Below, one piece after another: positions 7,829 to 15,183 of a stretch of 19,398 nucleotides of DNA; positions within the stretch are counted from its first letter, which is position 1, and each line of letters opens with the position of its first letter. The stretch spans positions 1 through 19,398 of the forward strand of contig JADHUD010000015.1 of assembly GCA_016784705.1 (NCBI GenBank), written 5' to 3'. The position numbers were made by a program, and so were the translations under genes. Source of the stretch: Spirochaetia bacterium (GTDB taxonomy: Bacteria > Spirochaetota > Spirochaetia > JABMQR01). The notes under the pieces are model-generated. The model was given only the letters and a program-made list of their open reading frames with translations, ran no database searches and was not told the DNA's origin.

Positions 7829-9574
7829 ATGAAAGTGAAGCATAATGATAAACCCTGGTTGAAGCTGCAGAAATATAAAGGGGAATTCTTTCAGGGGGAA
7901 TGGCCTACTGTCACAGAGATGTTTAATATTACCGTATCAGAATATCCTGATAATAAATGTTTTACAGCTTATGCGCCTGAAGAGCTGTTTTTTACCTATA
8001 AAGAGGCTCAGGAGACGATTCTTGCGGTTTCTAATTATCTAGTGAAAAAAGGGGTAAAGCATGGAGACAGGGTAGCGGTAACCGGGAAAAACAGTCCGGA
8101 ATGGGCAATTGCTTATCTTGCTATACTCTTTGCCGGCGGAACAGTAATCCCGTTGGATTACCAGTTGAAAGTTGATGAAATAGACTACTTAATGAAATTT
8201 TCTGATGTATCAATTCTTTTTGTTGATGAGGAGCGGTTTGATCTGCAGGATGCAGATGGTTCTGTCGGACTAACTGACAAAATTTCACTCTCTCCGGAAA
8301 AAGATAATTATATCCTCAATATTCAGGATCCTGAGTTCATTGATAGAGAGATGCCCAAAGAGGAAGAACTTGCTGTAATTCTTTTCACTTCAGGAACAAC
8401 AGGAAATCCCAAAGGAGTTATGCTTACTCACCGAAATATGATTTCAGACTGTTTTCTTGGACAGGGGTTGATGAACCTCTACCCAAGTGATGTTTTTTAT
8501 GCACTTCTTCCCATTCATCACTCCTACACGATGCTGGCAGTTTTTTTTGAGGCACTTTCAGTCGGGGCAGAAATTGTTTTTGGAAAAAAACTGATAGTAA
8601 AGCAGATACTTCTTGAACTGAAGCAGGCTAAAGTAACCATGTTCCTTGGAGTTCCCATGCTCTTTAACAAGCTGCTGAAAGGATTGCTGAACGGTATAAA
8701 AGAGAAAGGAATTGTTATCTATGGAATTATCCGTTTTCTTATGTCTATAAGCGGATTTATTAAAAAAACATTCGGAGTGAATCCCGGGAAAAAAATGTTC
8801 AGAGGTCTTCTGGCAAAGTTGTCTCTTGATACTAACAGGATTTGTATTAGTGGAGGCGGGCCTCTACCCTCATCTACTTTCAAACTGTTTAATCAATTGG
8901 GAATTGATTTTGTGCAGGGCTATGGGTTGACTGAAACCTCTCCAATTATTACATTGAATCCGATTTATGCATATAAAGAGGCATCTGTCGGTAAAATTTT
9001 ACCACAGACAACGATGAAACTACTTAATCCTGATGAAAAGGGGATTGGGGAGATACTGGTGAAAGGACCGATGGTTATGCAGGGGTACTACAAGAATCAG
9101 GAAGCTACGGATGCTATTTTTACTGAAGATGGTTGGCTTATGACAGGTGATGCCGGTTATATTGATAGTGAAAACTATGTATATCTTACAGGTCGTACAA
9201 AATCCTTAATTGTTACTGAGGGAGGAAAGAATGTTTTTCCTGAAGAAATTGAGGATGAATTTCAGCTTTTTGAGGAAATTGAACAAATTTTAGTTGTTGG
9301 GTATCTGATTGATAAAAAAACAAAATCTGAAGGAATACGGGCAATGATATTTCCAGCAGAAGCTTATGTGAAGAGAGTAAAAGAAACTGCTGATGAAACC
9401 GGTGCTGCTGAAATAATTCAGAAACGAATGGAAGAAATTGTTTACGAAGTTAATCGTCGGTTGACAGGATATAAACATATAACACGGGTAACGGTTGTTG
9501 AGAAGCCTATGCCGATGACCTCTACTAAAAAAATAAAAAGATTTGAAGTAATAAAGGAATATAGTGATAAATAG
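7829..9574 (+). CDS. fadD: Long-chain acyl-CoA ligase (AMP-forming, FadD/AMP-binding family)
   Basis: Activates a fatty or other carboxylic acid to acyl-AMP and then acyl-CoA, acting in the cytoplasm or at the inner membrane. The protein is 581 aa. The P-loop-like motif is FTSGTTGNPKGVMLTH (186-201). It is followed by GYGLTETSPI, WLMTGDAGYID and GRTKSLIVTEGGKNVFPEE, and the C-terminal catalytic lysine region is STKKIKRFEV. A hydrophobic insertion around residues 285-320 resembles the membrane-associating segment seen in some long-chain ligases. I chose ATG 7829 because AAGGAG lies 6 nt upstream; an in-frame TTG at 7802 would add 9 residues without a ribosome site. The stop abuts the ATG of yhbY with 0 nt between. 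The substrate cannot be read from the sequence, and an o-succinylbenzoate or aryl acid ligase is less likely. Confidence 0.88.
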   Translation: MKVKHNDKPWLKLQKYKGEFFQGEWPTVTEMFNITVSEYPDNKCFTAYAPEELFFTYKEAQETILAVSNYLVKKGVKHGDRVAVTGKNSPEWAIAYLAILFAGGTVIPLDYQLKVDEIDYLMKFSDVSILFVDEERFDLQDADGSVGLTDKISLSPEKDNYILNIQDPEFIDREMPKEEELAVILFTSGTTGNPKGVMLTHRNMISDCFLGQGLMNLYPSDVFYALLPIHHSYTMLAVFFEALSVGAEIVFGKKLIVKQILLELKQAKVTMFLGVPMLFNKLLKGLLNGIKEKGIVIYGIIRFLMSISGFIKKTFGVNPGKKMFRGLLAKLSLDTNRICISGGGPLPSSTFKLFNQLGIDFVQGYGLTETSPIITLNPIYAYKEASVGKILPQTTMKLLNPDEKGIGEILVKGPMVMQGYYKNQEATDAIFTEDGWLMTGDAGYIDSENYVYLTGRTKSLIVTEGGKNVFPEEIEDEFQLFEEIEQILVVGYLIDKKTKSEGIRAMIFPAEAYVKRVKETADETGAAEIIQKRMEEIVYEVNRRLTGYKHITRVTVVEKPMPMTSTKKIKRFEVIKEYSDK

Positions 9575-9871
9575 ATGAATAGTACAACAAGAAATTATCT
9601 CCGGAAGCTGGCACACGATCTTAATCCTATTGTAATGGTGGGGAAGAACGGACTAACTGCCAGCGTCGAGGAGGCTGTAAATCAGGCCCTTACTTCACAT
9701 GAGTTGATAAAAGTTAAGTTTATTGATTTTAAATCCTCAAAAAAGGAATTAACTGCGCAGTTATCTGAATCGGTACATGCAGAACTAATCTCTTTAATTG
9801 GCAATATTGCCATTTTGTTTCGACAGAACAGAGATCCGGATAATCGTAAAATTAAAGAGGTCTTTTTCTGA
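9575..9871 (+). CDS. yhbY: YhbY/CRS1-type RNA-binding protein
   Basis: Small (98 aa) single-domain KH-like protein that associates with pre-50S ribosomal particles in the known family. The N-terminal hallmark reads RKLAHDLNPIVMVGKNGLT (10-28), including the GKNG loop that contacts RNA. HELIKVKF (42-49) and the C-terminal IAILFRQNRDP complete the domain. The ATG follows the fadD stop directly. The nearest Shine-Dalgarno (AAAGGA) is about 16 nt upstream within fadD, so it is probably translated by coupling or reinitiation. Pairing with a lipid-activation gene is unexpected for its ribosome role and may reflect only shared transcription. Confidence 0.93.
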   Translation: MNSTTRNYLRKLAHDLNPIVMVGKNGLTASVEEAVNQALTSHELIKVKFIDFKSSKKELTAQLSESVHAELISLIGNIAILFRQNRDPDNRKIKEVFF

Positions 9872-9904
9872 TTCTCAAACGAGTGAGAGATAAGGGGATT
9901 ATAC

Positions 9905-11149
9905 ATGAGTTCAGATTCAAAACCATTTTTACCCGTATCTTCAATGTCCATTGCTGCTATTCCCCAGCTTATTCAAGGACCTGGATCTTTAAGAAAACTT
10001 CCCGACTGGCTGAAAACACGTGGGTATGAGTCAATAATACTCTGTACAGGGGGAAAATCATTTGATGATTCTCTGTTCAAAGAGGAGTTGTTTGAACTTT
10101 TACGCAGACAGGGGATTTTTTATAAAAGATTTATAATTTCCGGTGAACCCTCTCCTGAGTTGATTGACTCGATTACCCGCTTAACAGCTTCAGATCCTTT
10201 TGACTGTGTTGCAGGCATTGGTGGCGGCAGTGTTATGGATGCAGCAAAAGCGGTAGCCGCCATGGTTCCGGCAGTACGCAGAATGGGTAAGGAATCACAA
10301 AAATTTGTAAGTGTATATGATTATCTTGAAGGTATTGGTACGAAAAAACCGGCAGCAGAGCGACTTGGACTGGTGACTGTCCCAACTACTTCCGGAACAG
10401 GATCTGAGGCTACGAAGAATGCGGTAATAAGCAGTGTAAAAGCAGGTGAGGGCGGATTTAAAAAATCTCTTCGTCACGATAATTACGTTCCTGACCTTGC
10501 AGTTCTTGATGCATCACTTTTACAAAGCTGTCCCCGGATGGTGACAGCTTTTTCAGGGTTGGATGCCGTTACGCAGCTGTTGGAATCTTATGTTTCCACA
10601 ATTAGCACCCCTTTCACAGACGTTCTGGCAGAAGATGGACTTATACGCGCCGGGAATTCTTTGCTGACGGTTTGTGAAGATGGTCAAAATATTCAGGCCA
10701 GAAGCGAGATGGCTTATGCGGCATATCTTTCGGGAATAACTCTTGCGAATGCAAATCTTGGTTTTGTTCATGGGGCAGCCGGGTTGCTGGGCGGTATACG
10801 TTCTATCCCGCATGGAGTTATCTGCAGTACTCTGCTCGCAGAATCTACAAAGAAAATAACTGATAAGCTGGCAGGGGATAATGATGAAAATAATCCCGCT
10901 CTATTGAAATACAGTAGAGCAGGTTATTTACTTAACTCTGGCAGTAAGTTTAAAAACGTAAAATATGGTGTAACCTTATTACTTGATACTTTGTTTAGGT
11001 GGCAGGAAGTTCTGGATTTACCCACCTTCAGCGAATTTGGTTTCACTGAAGAAGAACTTCTGATGCTGGCGGAAAGAACCGATATGAAGAAATCCCCGGT
11101 AATTCTGTCGGTGAATGAAATTAGGCAAATTTTTACTGCTCGGCTGTAA
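9905..11149 (+). CDS. Iron-type (group III) alcohol dehydrogenase
   Basis: NAD(P)-dependent alcohol/aldehyde oxidoreductase of 414 aa with the family's two-domain layout. The nucleotide site contains GIGGGSVMDAAKA (104-116) and TTSGTGSEATKNAVI (161-175). Metal-ligand positions align as D220, Q224, H289 and H303, so the usual second His (DALTH) is Gln (DAVTQLLESYV), and the nearby VHGMAH histidine is Gly (VHGAAG). Gln at this position occurs in a branch of the family as I recall it, but the metal preference may differ. The start ATG has AAGGGG 7 nt upstream, 33 nt after yhbY, and the gene ends in a strong terminator. The substrate is unknown. Residues 320-345 (acidic, DNDENNP) form a variable segment before the helical C-terminus. 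Confidence 0.88.
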   Translation: MSSDSKPFLPVSSMSIAAIPQLIQGPGSLRKLPDWLKTRGYESIILCTGGKSFDDSLFKEELFELLRRQGIFYKRFIISGEPSPELIDSITRLTASDPFDCVAGIGGGSVMDAAKAVAAMVPAVRRMGKESQKFVSVYDYLEGIGTKKPAAERLGLVTVPTTSGTGSEATKNAVISSVKAGEGGFKKSLRHDNYVPDLAVLDASLLQSCPRMVTAFSGLDAVTQLLESYVSTISTPFTDVLAEDGLIRAGNSLLTVCEDGQNIQARSEMAYAAYLSGITLANANLGFVHGAAGLLGGIRSIPHGVICSTLLAESTKKITDKLAGDNDENNPALLKYSRAGYLLNSGSKFKNVKYGVTLLLDTLFRWQEVLDLPTFSEFGFTEEELLMLAERTDMKKSPVILSVNEIRQIFTARL

Positions 11150-11181
11150 GTCGACAGTAAAATATTAGCTATACGAAGACA

Positions 11182-11227
11182 AGGAGCTGTTCCTGAATAA
11201 ACCATTCCGGGCAGCTCCTCGTTTTTT
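11182..11227 (+). terminator. Intrinsic terminator after the alcohol dehydrogenase gene
   Basis: AGGAGCTG (11182-11189) pairs with CAGCTCCT (11212-11219). An imperfect inner stem (TTCC.GAAT with ATTCCGGG) extends it, and after CG comes a run of six T (11222-11227). The stem is shared with the converging plsC transcript, but the T-run favours plus-strand termination. Confidence 0.85.
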
Positions 11228-11260
11228 ACAGACTTACTAGTAAAGGCTTACCTGTAAAGG

Positions 11261-11941
11261 TTATACAAATTCCTGTTCCTTTGTGTATTTCCAGGGAAGA
11301 TGCATAGAATCAGCATAATATCCCTGATTTGCCTTTGGCAGTAATACTGCTATTCTTCTCATTATTTCATCGGTAATTTCCTGTCTTTCATCACTGTTAA
11401 AACGTTTTTTCTCCAATATAAGAGTAAAAGGTTTTCCCACCCGTATTTTTACCGGAGTCCGTTTCAGTCTCTTAATATTTTTTGAAAAGTTTTCCAGACC
11501 GATATGCACGACCGGAAGCATTGGTACCAGCTGCTTAATCGCAATAAATGAGGTTCCAGCCTGTCCCTGGTTAAGGGTTCCTTTCGAGCTTCTCGTTCCC
11601 TCCGGAGCAATGCAGAGAAAATCACCCTTTTCAAGTACTGAAAAGCACTCTTTAATAGATTTCATATCAATCTCACCACGCCTCACAGGAATACATTCCC
11701 ACCAGTTCATAAGTGTTCTTGTAACAACCGAATCCCACAGCTCAGCTTTTCCCAATGCAATAGTTCTTCGTGGGCGCATAAAAAGATATAAAATAGGAGC
11801 TTCCATGAACGATATGTGATTCGCTATAATAATCATAGGACCCTTTTGGGGTACTTTCTCAAGCTCTTTTATGTCAAGCTTGCATGCAATATGCATAAGA
11901 CCTTTAATTAGTATATTCCCGATTCGGTTGGCAAGTGTCAT
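11261..11941 (-). CDS. plsC: PlsC-like 1-acyl-sn-glycerol-3-phosphate acyltransferase
   Basis: Probable membrane-associated acyltransferase making phosphatidate (or a related lipid) from a lysolipid and an acyl donor. I begin it at ATG 11941 (226 aa), 4 nt after the pfp stop (TGA CCCA ATG), with AAGGA about 11 nt upstream. The longer open frame back to 12154 lies wholly inside pfp and is not family-like. Motif I reads NHISFMEAP, that is HX4E instead of the usual HX4D. Motif II is CIPVRRGEID, motif III is IAPEGTRSS, and motif IV is MLPVVHIG. The Glu replacement is conservative, and I believe related Glu forms exist among bacterial PlsC-like proteins. Membership of the LPLAT family is firm, but the acceptor could be other than lysophosphatidate. 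Confidence 0.82.
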   Translation of the reverse strand: MTLANRIGNILIKGLMHIACKLDIKELEKVPQKGPMIIIANHISFMEAPILYLFMRPRRTIALGKAELWDSVVTRTLMNWWECIPVRRGEIDMKSIKECFSVLEKGDFLCIAPEGTRSSKGTLNQGQAGTSFIAIKQLVPMLPVVHIGLENFSKNIKRLKRTPVKIRVGKPFTLILEKKRFNSDERQEITDEIMRRIAVLLPKANQGYYADSMHLPWKYTKEQEFV

Positions 11942-11945
11942 TGGG

Positions 11946-13607
11946 TCATTTTTCCTTTTGTTCCAGCGATAAGGTAATTGTAGGCTGGTCACAAACTTCA
12001 GCCGGTCCGTAATACTGTATTGCACCGGGGAAAGTATAACTGGTTTCCAGTGCCCAGATTTTTCTTTTTTCAGCAAATTCTTTAAAAGGATTTCCTTCAA
12101 GTTCAACAAGAGCTTTGCGGATAACTGGCTTTTTACTTCCATGACGCTGCTCAAGGTTCATCATCATGGTTACCGGAATTCCTCCAGCCTTCCACTCCTC
12201 TGCAGGGGAGGAAAGGTTAGATATGGAAGATATATATCCTGTAATTTCTGAAGCTATAAGCATAAAAGCGTTATATCCTAAAGAGTAGCAGTAATCTGCA
12301 TCAAAATTTGAGGGGAATGCGCATCTTCCCTCATACCCGAAGAAATGATGCTGAGTGCTGAACCGTCCGTCAAACTTTCCCACATTTTTCAACTCTTTAA
12401 GCCTGTTATCAACCATTTCAATGAGTAATTTTTCAGTTTCAATTCTTGACACTTGAACATTTCCATGCGGATCTCTATCCATGAGAAGCTGCCTCTGAAT
12501 ATTATTGGGGAGAGAAGAGAAAACATATGAGGAATCCATGGAGAGATTAGCATTAATCCACTCCGATTGTGTTTCAAAAGTATTCAGAGTTATGAAATGA
12601 GCAGTATGATCAGCCATAAGGTCATTCAACTCTGCGATGAGTATTTTCATCTCGGGAATAAACTCTATAAGACCTTCCGGTACAAGAACCAGTCCGAAGT
12701 CATTACCCTGTCTACTTCTTTCAGCTACTGTTTCAGTAATATCTTCAACAATCTCTTTTAGTGTAGTCTGGTTCTTTTCTATCTCTTCAGAAATCAAAGC
12801 GATGTTCGGTTGTGTCTGAAGTGCGCATTCAAGTGCGATATGAGAAGCACTTCGACCCATCAGCTTAATAAAATGCCAATATTTTTTGGCAGAATTGGCA
12901 TCCCTTGCAATATTTCCAATAAGCTCTGCATATGTTTTAGTTGCTGTATCAAACCCGAAAGAGATCTCAATGGCTTCATTTTTCAAATCTCCGTCAATAG
13001 TTTTCGGAGCACCTATTACAGTAATACCGGATTTTTTTGCTGAAAAATATTCGGCAAGAACTGCTGCGTTCGTATTTGAGTCATCACCACCGATAACAAC
13101 AAGAGAAGTAATTTCTCTTGTTGTGCAAACATCGACACAAACAGCAAATTGTTCCTCAGTTTCCAGTTTTGTTCGTCCGGAACCAATAATATCAAATCCT
13201 CCGGTATTTCTAAAAGGGTCAAGGAACTCAGAAGTAATTTCTACAGCATCATTATTAAGAAGGCCTGATGGACCGCCCCGGAATCCAAAAAGCTTTGAAT
13301 CAGCATTGGCATTTTTTAATGCATCAAATAAACCTGCAATTACGTTGTGCCCCCCAGGAGCCTGTCCTCCGGACAATATAACCCCTACATTTCTTTTTTC
13401 AGAAATAGATTCATTTTTCCCATTGGTAAATCCAACAACGGGCTTTCCATAGGTATTAGGAAACATATTTTTTAATTCTTCTCTGTGAATTTCAGGTTCA
13501 GCTTTCTGACCAAAAACCGGAATAATAGAGTGGATATCCTGGCGGAAAATTGTCGGCAGTTTAGGCTTGTAATCATATCGTGCTTTCTGTAGTGGTGAAA
13601 TTTTCAT
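11946..13607 (-). CDS. pfp: Pyrophosphate-dependent phosphofructokinase (PFP, long form)
   Basis: Catalyses the reversible reaction fructose 6-phosphate + PPi to fructose 1,6-bisphosphate + Pi, giving ATP-sparing glycolysis and gluconeogenesis. The 553 aa length is that of the long PFP clade (plant beta subunit, spirochaetes and some others) rather than the ~320 aa ATP-PFK. Motifs are GGQAPGGHNVI (80-90), GGDDSNTNAA (173-182, second Asp at the PPi-specific position), PKTIDGDLKN (201-210) and MGRSASH (250-256). The ATG at 13607 has AAGGAG 7 nt upstream. It is divergent from manA, whose product is fructose 6-phosphate, and coupled to plsC downstream. The leader and promoter region hold unusual palindromes. 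A candidate promoter is listed at 13645-13672. Confidence 0.95.
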   Translation of the reverse strand: MKISPLQKARYDYKPKLPTIFRQDIHSIIPVFGQKAEPEIHREELKNMFPNTYGKPVVGFTNGKNESISEKRNVGVILSGGQAPGGHNVIAGLFDALKNANADSKLFGFRGGPSGLLNNDAVEITSEFLDPFRNTGGFDIIGSGRTKLETEEQFAVCVDVCTTREITSLVVIGGDDSNTNAAVLAEYFSAKKSGITVIGAPKTIDGDLKNEAIEISFGFDTATKTYAELIGNIARDANSAKKYWHFIKLMGRSASHIALECALQTQPNIALISEEIEKNQTTLKEIVEDITETVAERSRQGNDFGLVLVPEGLIEFIPEMKILIAELNDLMADHTAHFITLNTFETQSEWINANLSMDSSYVFSSLPNNIQRQLLMDRDPHGNVQVSRIETEKLLIEMVDNRLKELKNVGKFDGRFSTQHHFFGYEGRCAFPSNFDADYCYSLGYNAFMLIASEITGYISSISNLSSPAEEWKAGGIPVTMMMNLEQRHGSKKPVIRKALVELEGNPFKEFAEKRKIWALETSYTFPGAIQYYGPAEVCDQPTITLSLEQKEK

Positions 13608-13644
13608 GTAACAGCTCCTTATTTCATTTTCGGATAAAAATTAG

Positions 13645-13672
13645 ATTGTATATTTGAAGTATTATGAGCCAA
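13645..13672 (-). promoter_or_regulatory. Candidate promoter for pfp
   Basis: On the minus strand TTGGCT (-35, 13667-13672) and TACAAT (-10, 13645-13650, 5/6) lie 16 nt apart. The -35 is the outer arm of the 13667-13705 hairpin, so repeat and promoter are physically merged. The predicted leader is about 30 nt. Confidence 0.35.
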
Positions 13673-13820
13673 TTTCAAAATGCTTCGCATTTTTGGAAAT
13701 TGGCTTTTGAAGTTTGTCTATATATTCAAATACATAATTATTATATAATTATGTATTTGAAATACAAACTTCTGACCAAATCGTCGAAATTTCAAAATAA
13801 AATCATTTTGAAATTTCCTC
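13667..13820 (+). repeat. 154-bp composite palindromic element between pfp and manA
   Basis: Three adjacent inverted repeats fill this stretch. Hairpin 1 (13667-13705) pairs AGCCAATTTC and AAAATGC with GCATTTT and GAAATTGGCT: 17 bp, a TTC loop and a 2-nt bulge. Hairpin 2 (13709-13772) pairs TTCAAATACATAATTA with TAATTATGTATTTGAA (16 bp perfect, loop TTATA), extended outward by GAAGTTTGT/ACAAACTTC (9 bp). Hairpin 3 (13786-13817) pairs GAAATTTCAAAAT with ATTTTGAAATTTC (13 bp perfect, 6-nt loop). Only 3 and 13 nt separate them. AATTTCAAAAT occurs in both hairpin 1 (13671) and hairpin 3 (13788). The boundaries AGCCAA and TTTTGAAATTTCCTC match the short copy at 5794-5840. The element is noncoding, with no open frame. 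Confidence 0.75.
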
Positions 13821-13836
13821 TTATACACTTTATATA
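13808..13836 (+). promoter_or_regulatory. Candidate promoter for manA
   Basis: TTGAAA (-35, 13808-13813) and TATATA (-10, 13831-13836) with a 17-nt spacer. The -35 lies in the right arm of hairpin 3 (13786-13817), so a protein bound to that inverted repeat would be expected to block or modulate it. The leader would be about 88 nt. Confidence 0.4.
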
Positions 13837-13930
13837 GGGAATTTAACAAAATGACAAGTTTTAGATTCTTGAAACATTTTTTCGGTTATATGAATTGACC
13901 ACAAAATAGTCTCGCTATAGACTGTCTTGT

Positions 13931-15181
13931 ATGAAAATATCGACAGTTATTCCTTTTATACAACATTATCCATGGGGGAATTCATATAGTATTCCGCAAA
14001 TACTTGGAAAGAAACCAGATGGATCACCCTGGGCAGAGCTGTGGCTGGGAACACATCCAAAAGGTCCTGCTAAAATAAATTTTGAAAATGAGACAATCTT
14101 ACTGCGTGATTATATCCAAAAATCTCCAATAGAAATTCTGGGCAGGGCTGCACACCAGGTTAATGCAGAACTTCCATTTATGTTAAAGATTCTTGCTGTT
14201 GAAAAACCTTTATCAATTCAATGTCATCCCACAAAATTACAGGCAGAAAAAGGGTTTTCACAGGAAAATATAGACGGAATAGATAAAAATGCATTTAACC
14301 GCAGTTACCAGGACGATAATCATAAACCTGAATTAGTATGTGCACTTACTCATTTTATCGCATTATGCGGCTTCAGGCCGGAAGGAGAGATAGACAGACT
14401 CTTTGACTTTCTTGATTCGAAAGTGTATAAAAATCAACTATATCATCATTTGTTCAACGAATTTCTTAAAGAATCTGACCGTTTGCGTGAATTTTTTTCT
14501 GCTCTTTTGCAATTACCGCCAGATAGAAAACAGAGTTTTCTAAAAGATCTTTCAAAAGCCGCTGCAAAGTACAGCAGTAGTATTCCGGAATTTCAATTGG
14601 TTAAGAAGCTCCTGAATGAGTATCCGGGTGATGTCTCAGCAGCGGCTCCATTATACCTGAATTTGATAGAACTGCAGCCAGGTGAGGCTTTGTTCCAACC
14701 AGCCGGAGAGCTGCATGCATATATCCACGGGACTGGTGTAGAGCTCATGGCAAATTCTGATAATGTTCTAAGGGGAGGTTTAACCAATAAATATATTGAT
14801 ATTGATGAACTTTTGAAAATTGTAGAGTTCAAGGGAACACAAAAAGAAAAAATAATGCCTGTAAAAACTTCAGAAATGCTGAGATTTGAAGAAAGTGTAA
14901 GCGGCAGAGAGCTGTATTCAACCCCGGCCAGGGAGTTTCAGTTATCCAGAATTGTCCCATTGTCAAATATTACCATTGATCAGAGGGAAAATATTGAAAT
15001 TCTTTTGTGTACATCGGGAACTGGAACTCTGATCTTTAAAGATACACAAAAGAGAGAACAAACATTAGCTGTTCAAATGGGCTCGATACTTTTAATACCG
15101 GCAGTTTTGCCTGAATATACTATTACTACCGCAAAAGACGGCATGGTGTTCATAGCTGGAATTCCTGGAGAGGCTCAATAA
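13931..15181 (+). CDS. manA: Mannose-6-phosphate isomerase, type I
   Basis: Zinc enzyme interconverting mannose 6-phosphate and fructose 6-phosphate in the cytoplasm. It is 416 aa with the eukaryote/enterobacterial type I layout. Zn ligands are visible as Q97 and H99 (SIQCHP), E134 (DNHKPEL) and H262 (GELHAYIHG), and the active-site Arg is R281 in NVLRGGLTNKYID. The N-terminal IQHYPWG is the family start, so ATG 13931 is secure, yet no Shine-Dalgarno lies before it (upstream bases CTATAGACTGTCTTGT). It may rely on a leaderless or near-leaderless transcript. It is first in a run with a UPF0178 gene (2-nt gap) and a YitT gene. It could feed mannose into glycolysis or supply mannose 6-phosphate for glycans. 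Confidence 0.95.
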   Translation: MKISTVIPFIQHYPWGNSYSIPQILGKKPDGSPWAELWLGTHPKGPAKINFENETILLRDYIQKSPIEILGRAAHQVNAELPFMLKILAVEKPLSIQCHPTKLQAEKGFSQENIDGIDKNAFNRSYQDDNHKPELVCALTHFIALCGFRPEGEIDRLFDFLDSKVYKNQLYHHLFNEFLKESDRLREFFSALLQLPPDRKQSFLKDLSKAAAKYSSSIPEFQLVKKLLNEYPGDVSAAAPLYLNLIELQPGEALFQPAGELHAYIHGTGVELMANSDNVLRGGLTNKYIDIDELLKIVEFKGTQKEKIMPVKTSEMLRFEESVSGRELYSTPAREFQLSRIVPLSNITIDQRENIEILLCTSGTGTLIFKDTQKREQTLAVQMGSILLIPAVLPEYTITTAKDGMVFIAGIPGEAQ

Positions 15182-15183
15182 TT

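Larger units (their letters stand above)
13608..13930. other. Divergent control region pfp/manA (323 bp)
   Basis: No gene here. Beyond the repeat element it carries the pfp ribosome site (AAGGAG, minus) and an enclosing pair TATTTGAA (13651-13658) / TTCAAATA (13725-13732) that could compete with hairpin 2. Two plus-strand promoter candidates for manA lie right of the element: one listed at 13808-13836, and a second, TTGACC (13895-13900) and TATAGA (13916-13921), with a short 15-nt spacer. The second would start transcription almost at the manA ATG. Confidence 0.6.

Noticed and set aside
11942..12154. N-terminal extension of the acyltransferase reading frame, overlapping pfp
   Set aside because: These 71 codons lie entirely in the pfp coding region in another frame and lack acyltransferase motifs. 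ATG 11941 just after the pfp stop fits the family start.
12886..13452. 188-codon plus-strand open frame opposite pfp
   Set aside because: It is antisense to conserved PFP motifs, shows no recognisable family features, and is best explained as a shadow of the real gene's codon bias.
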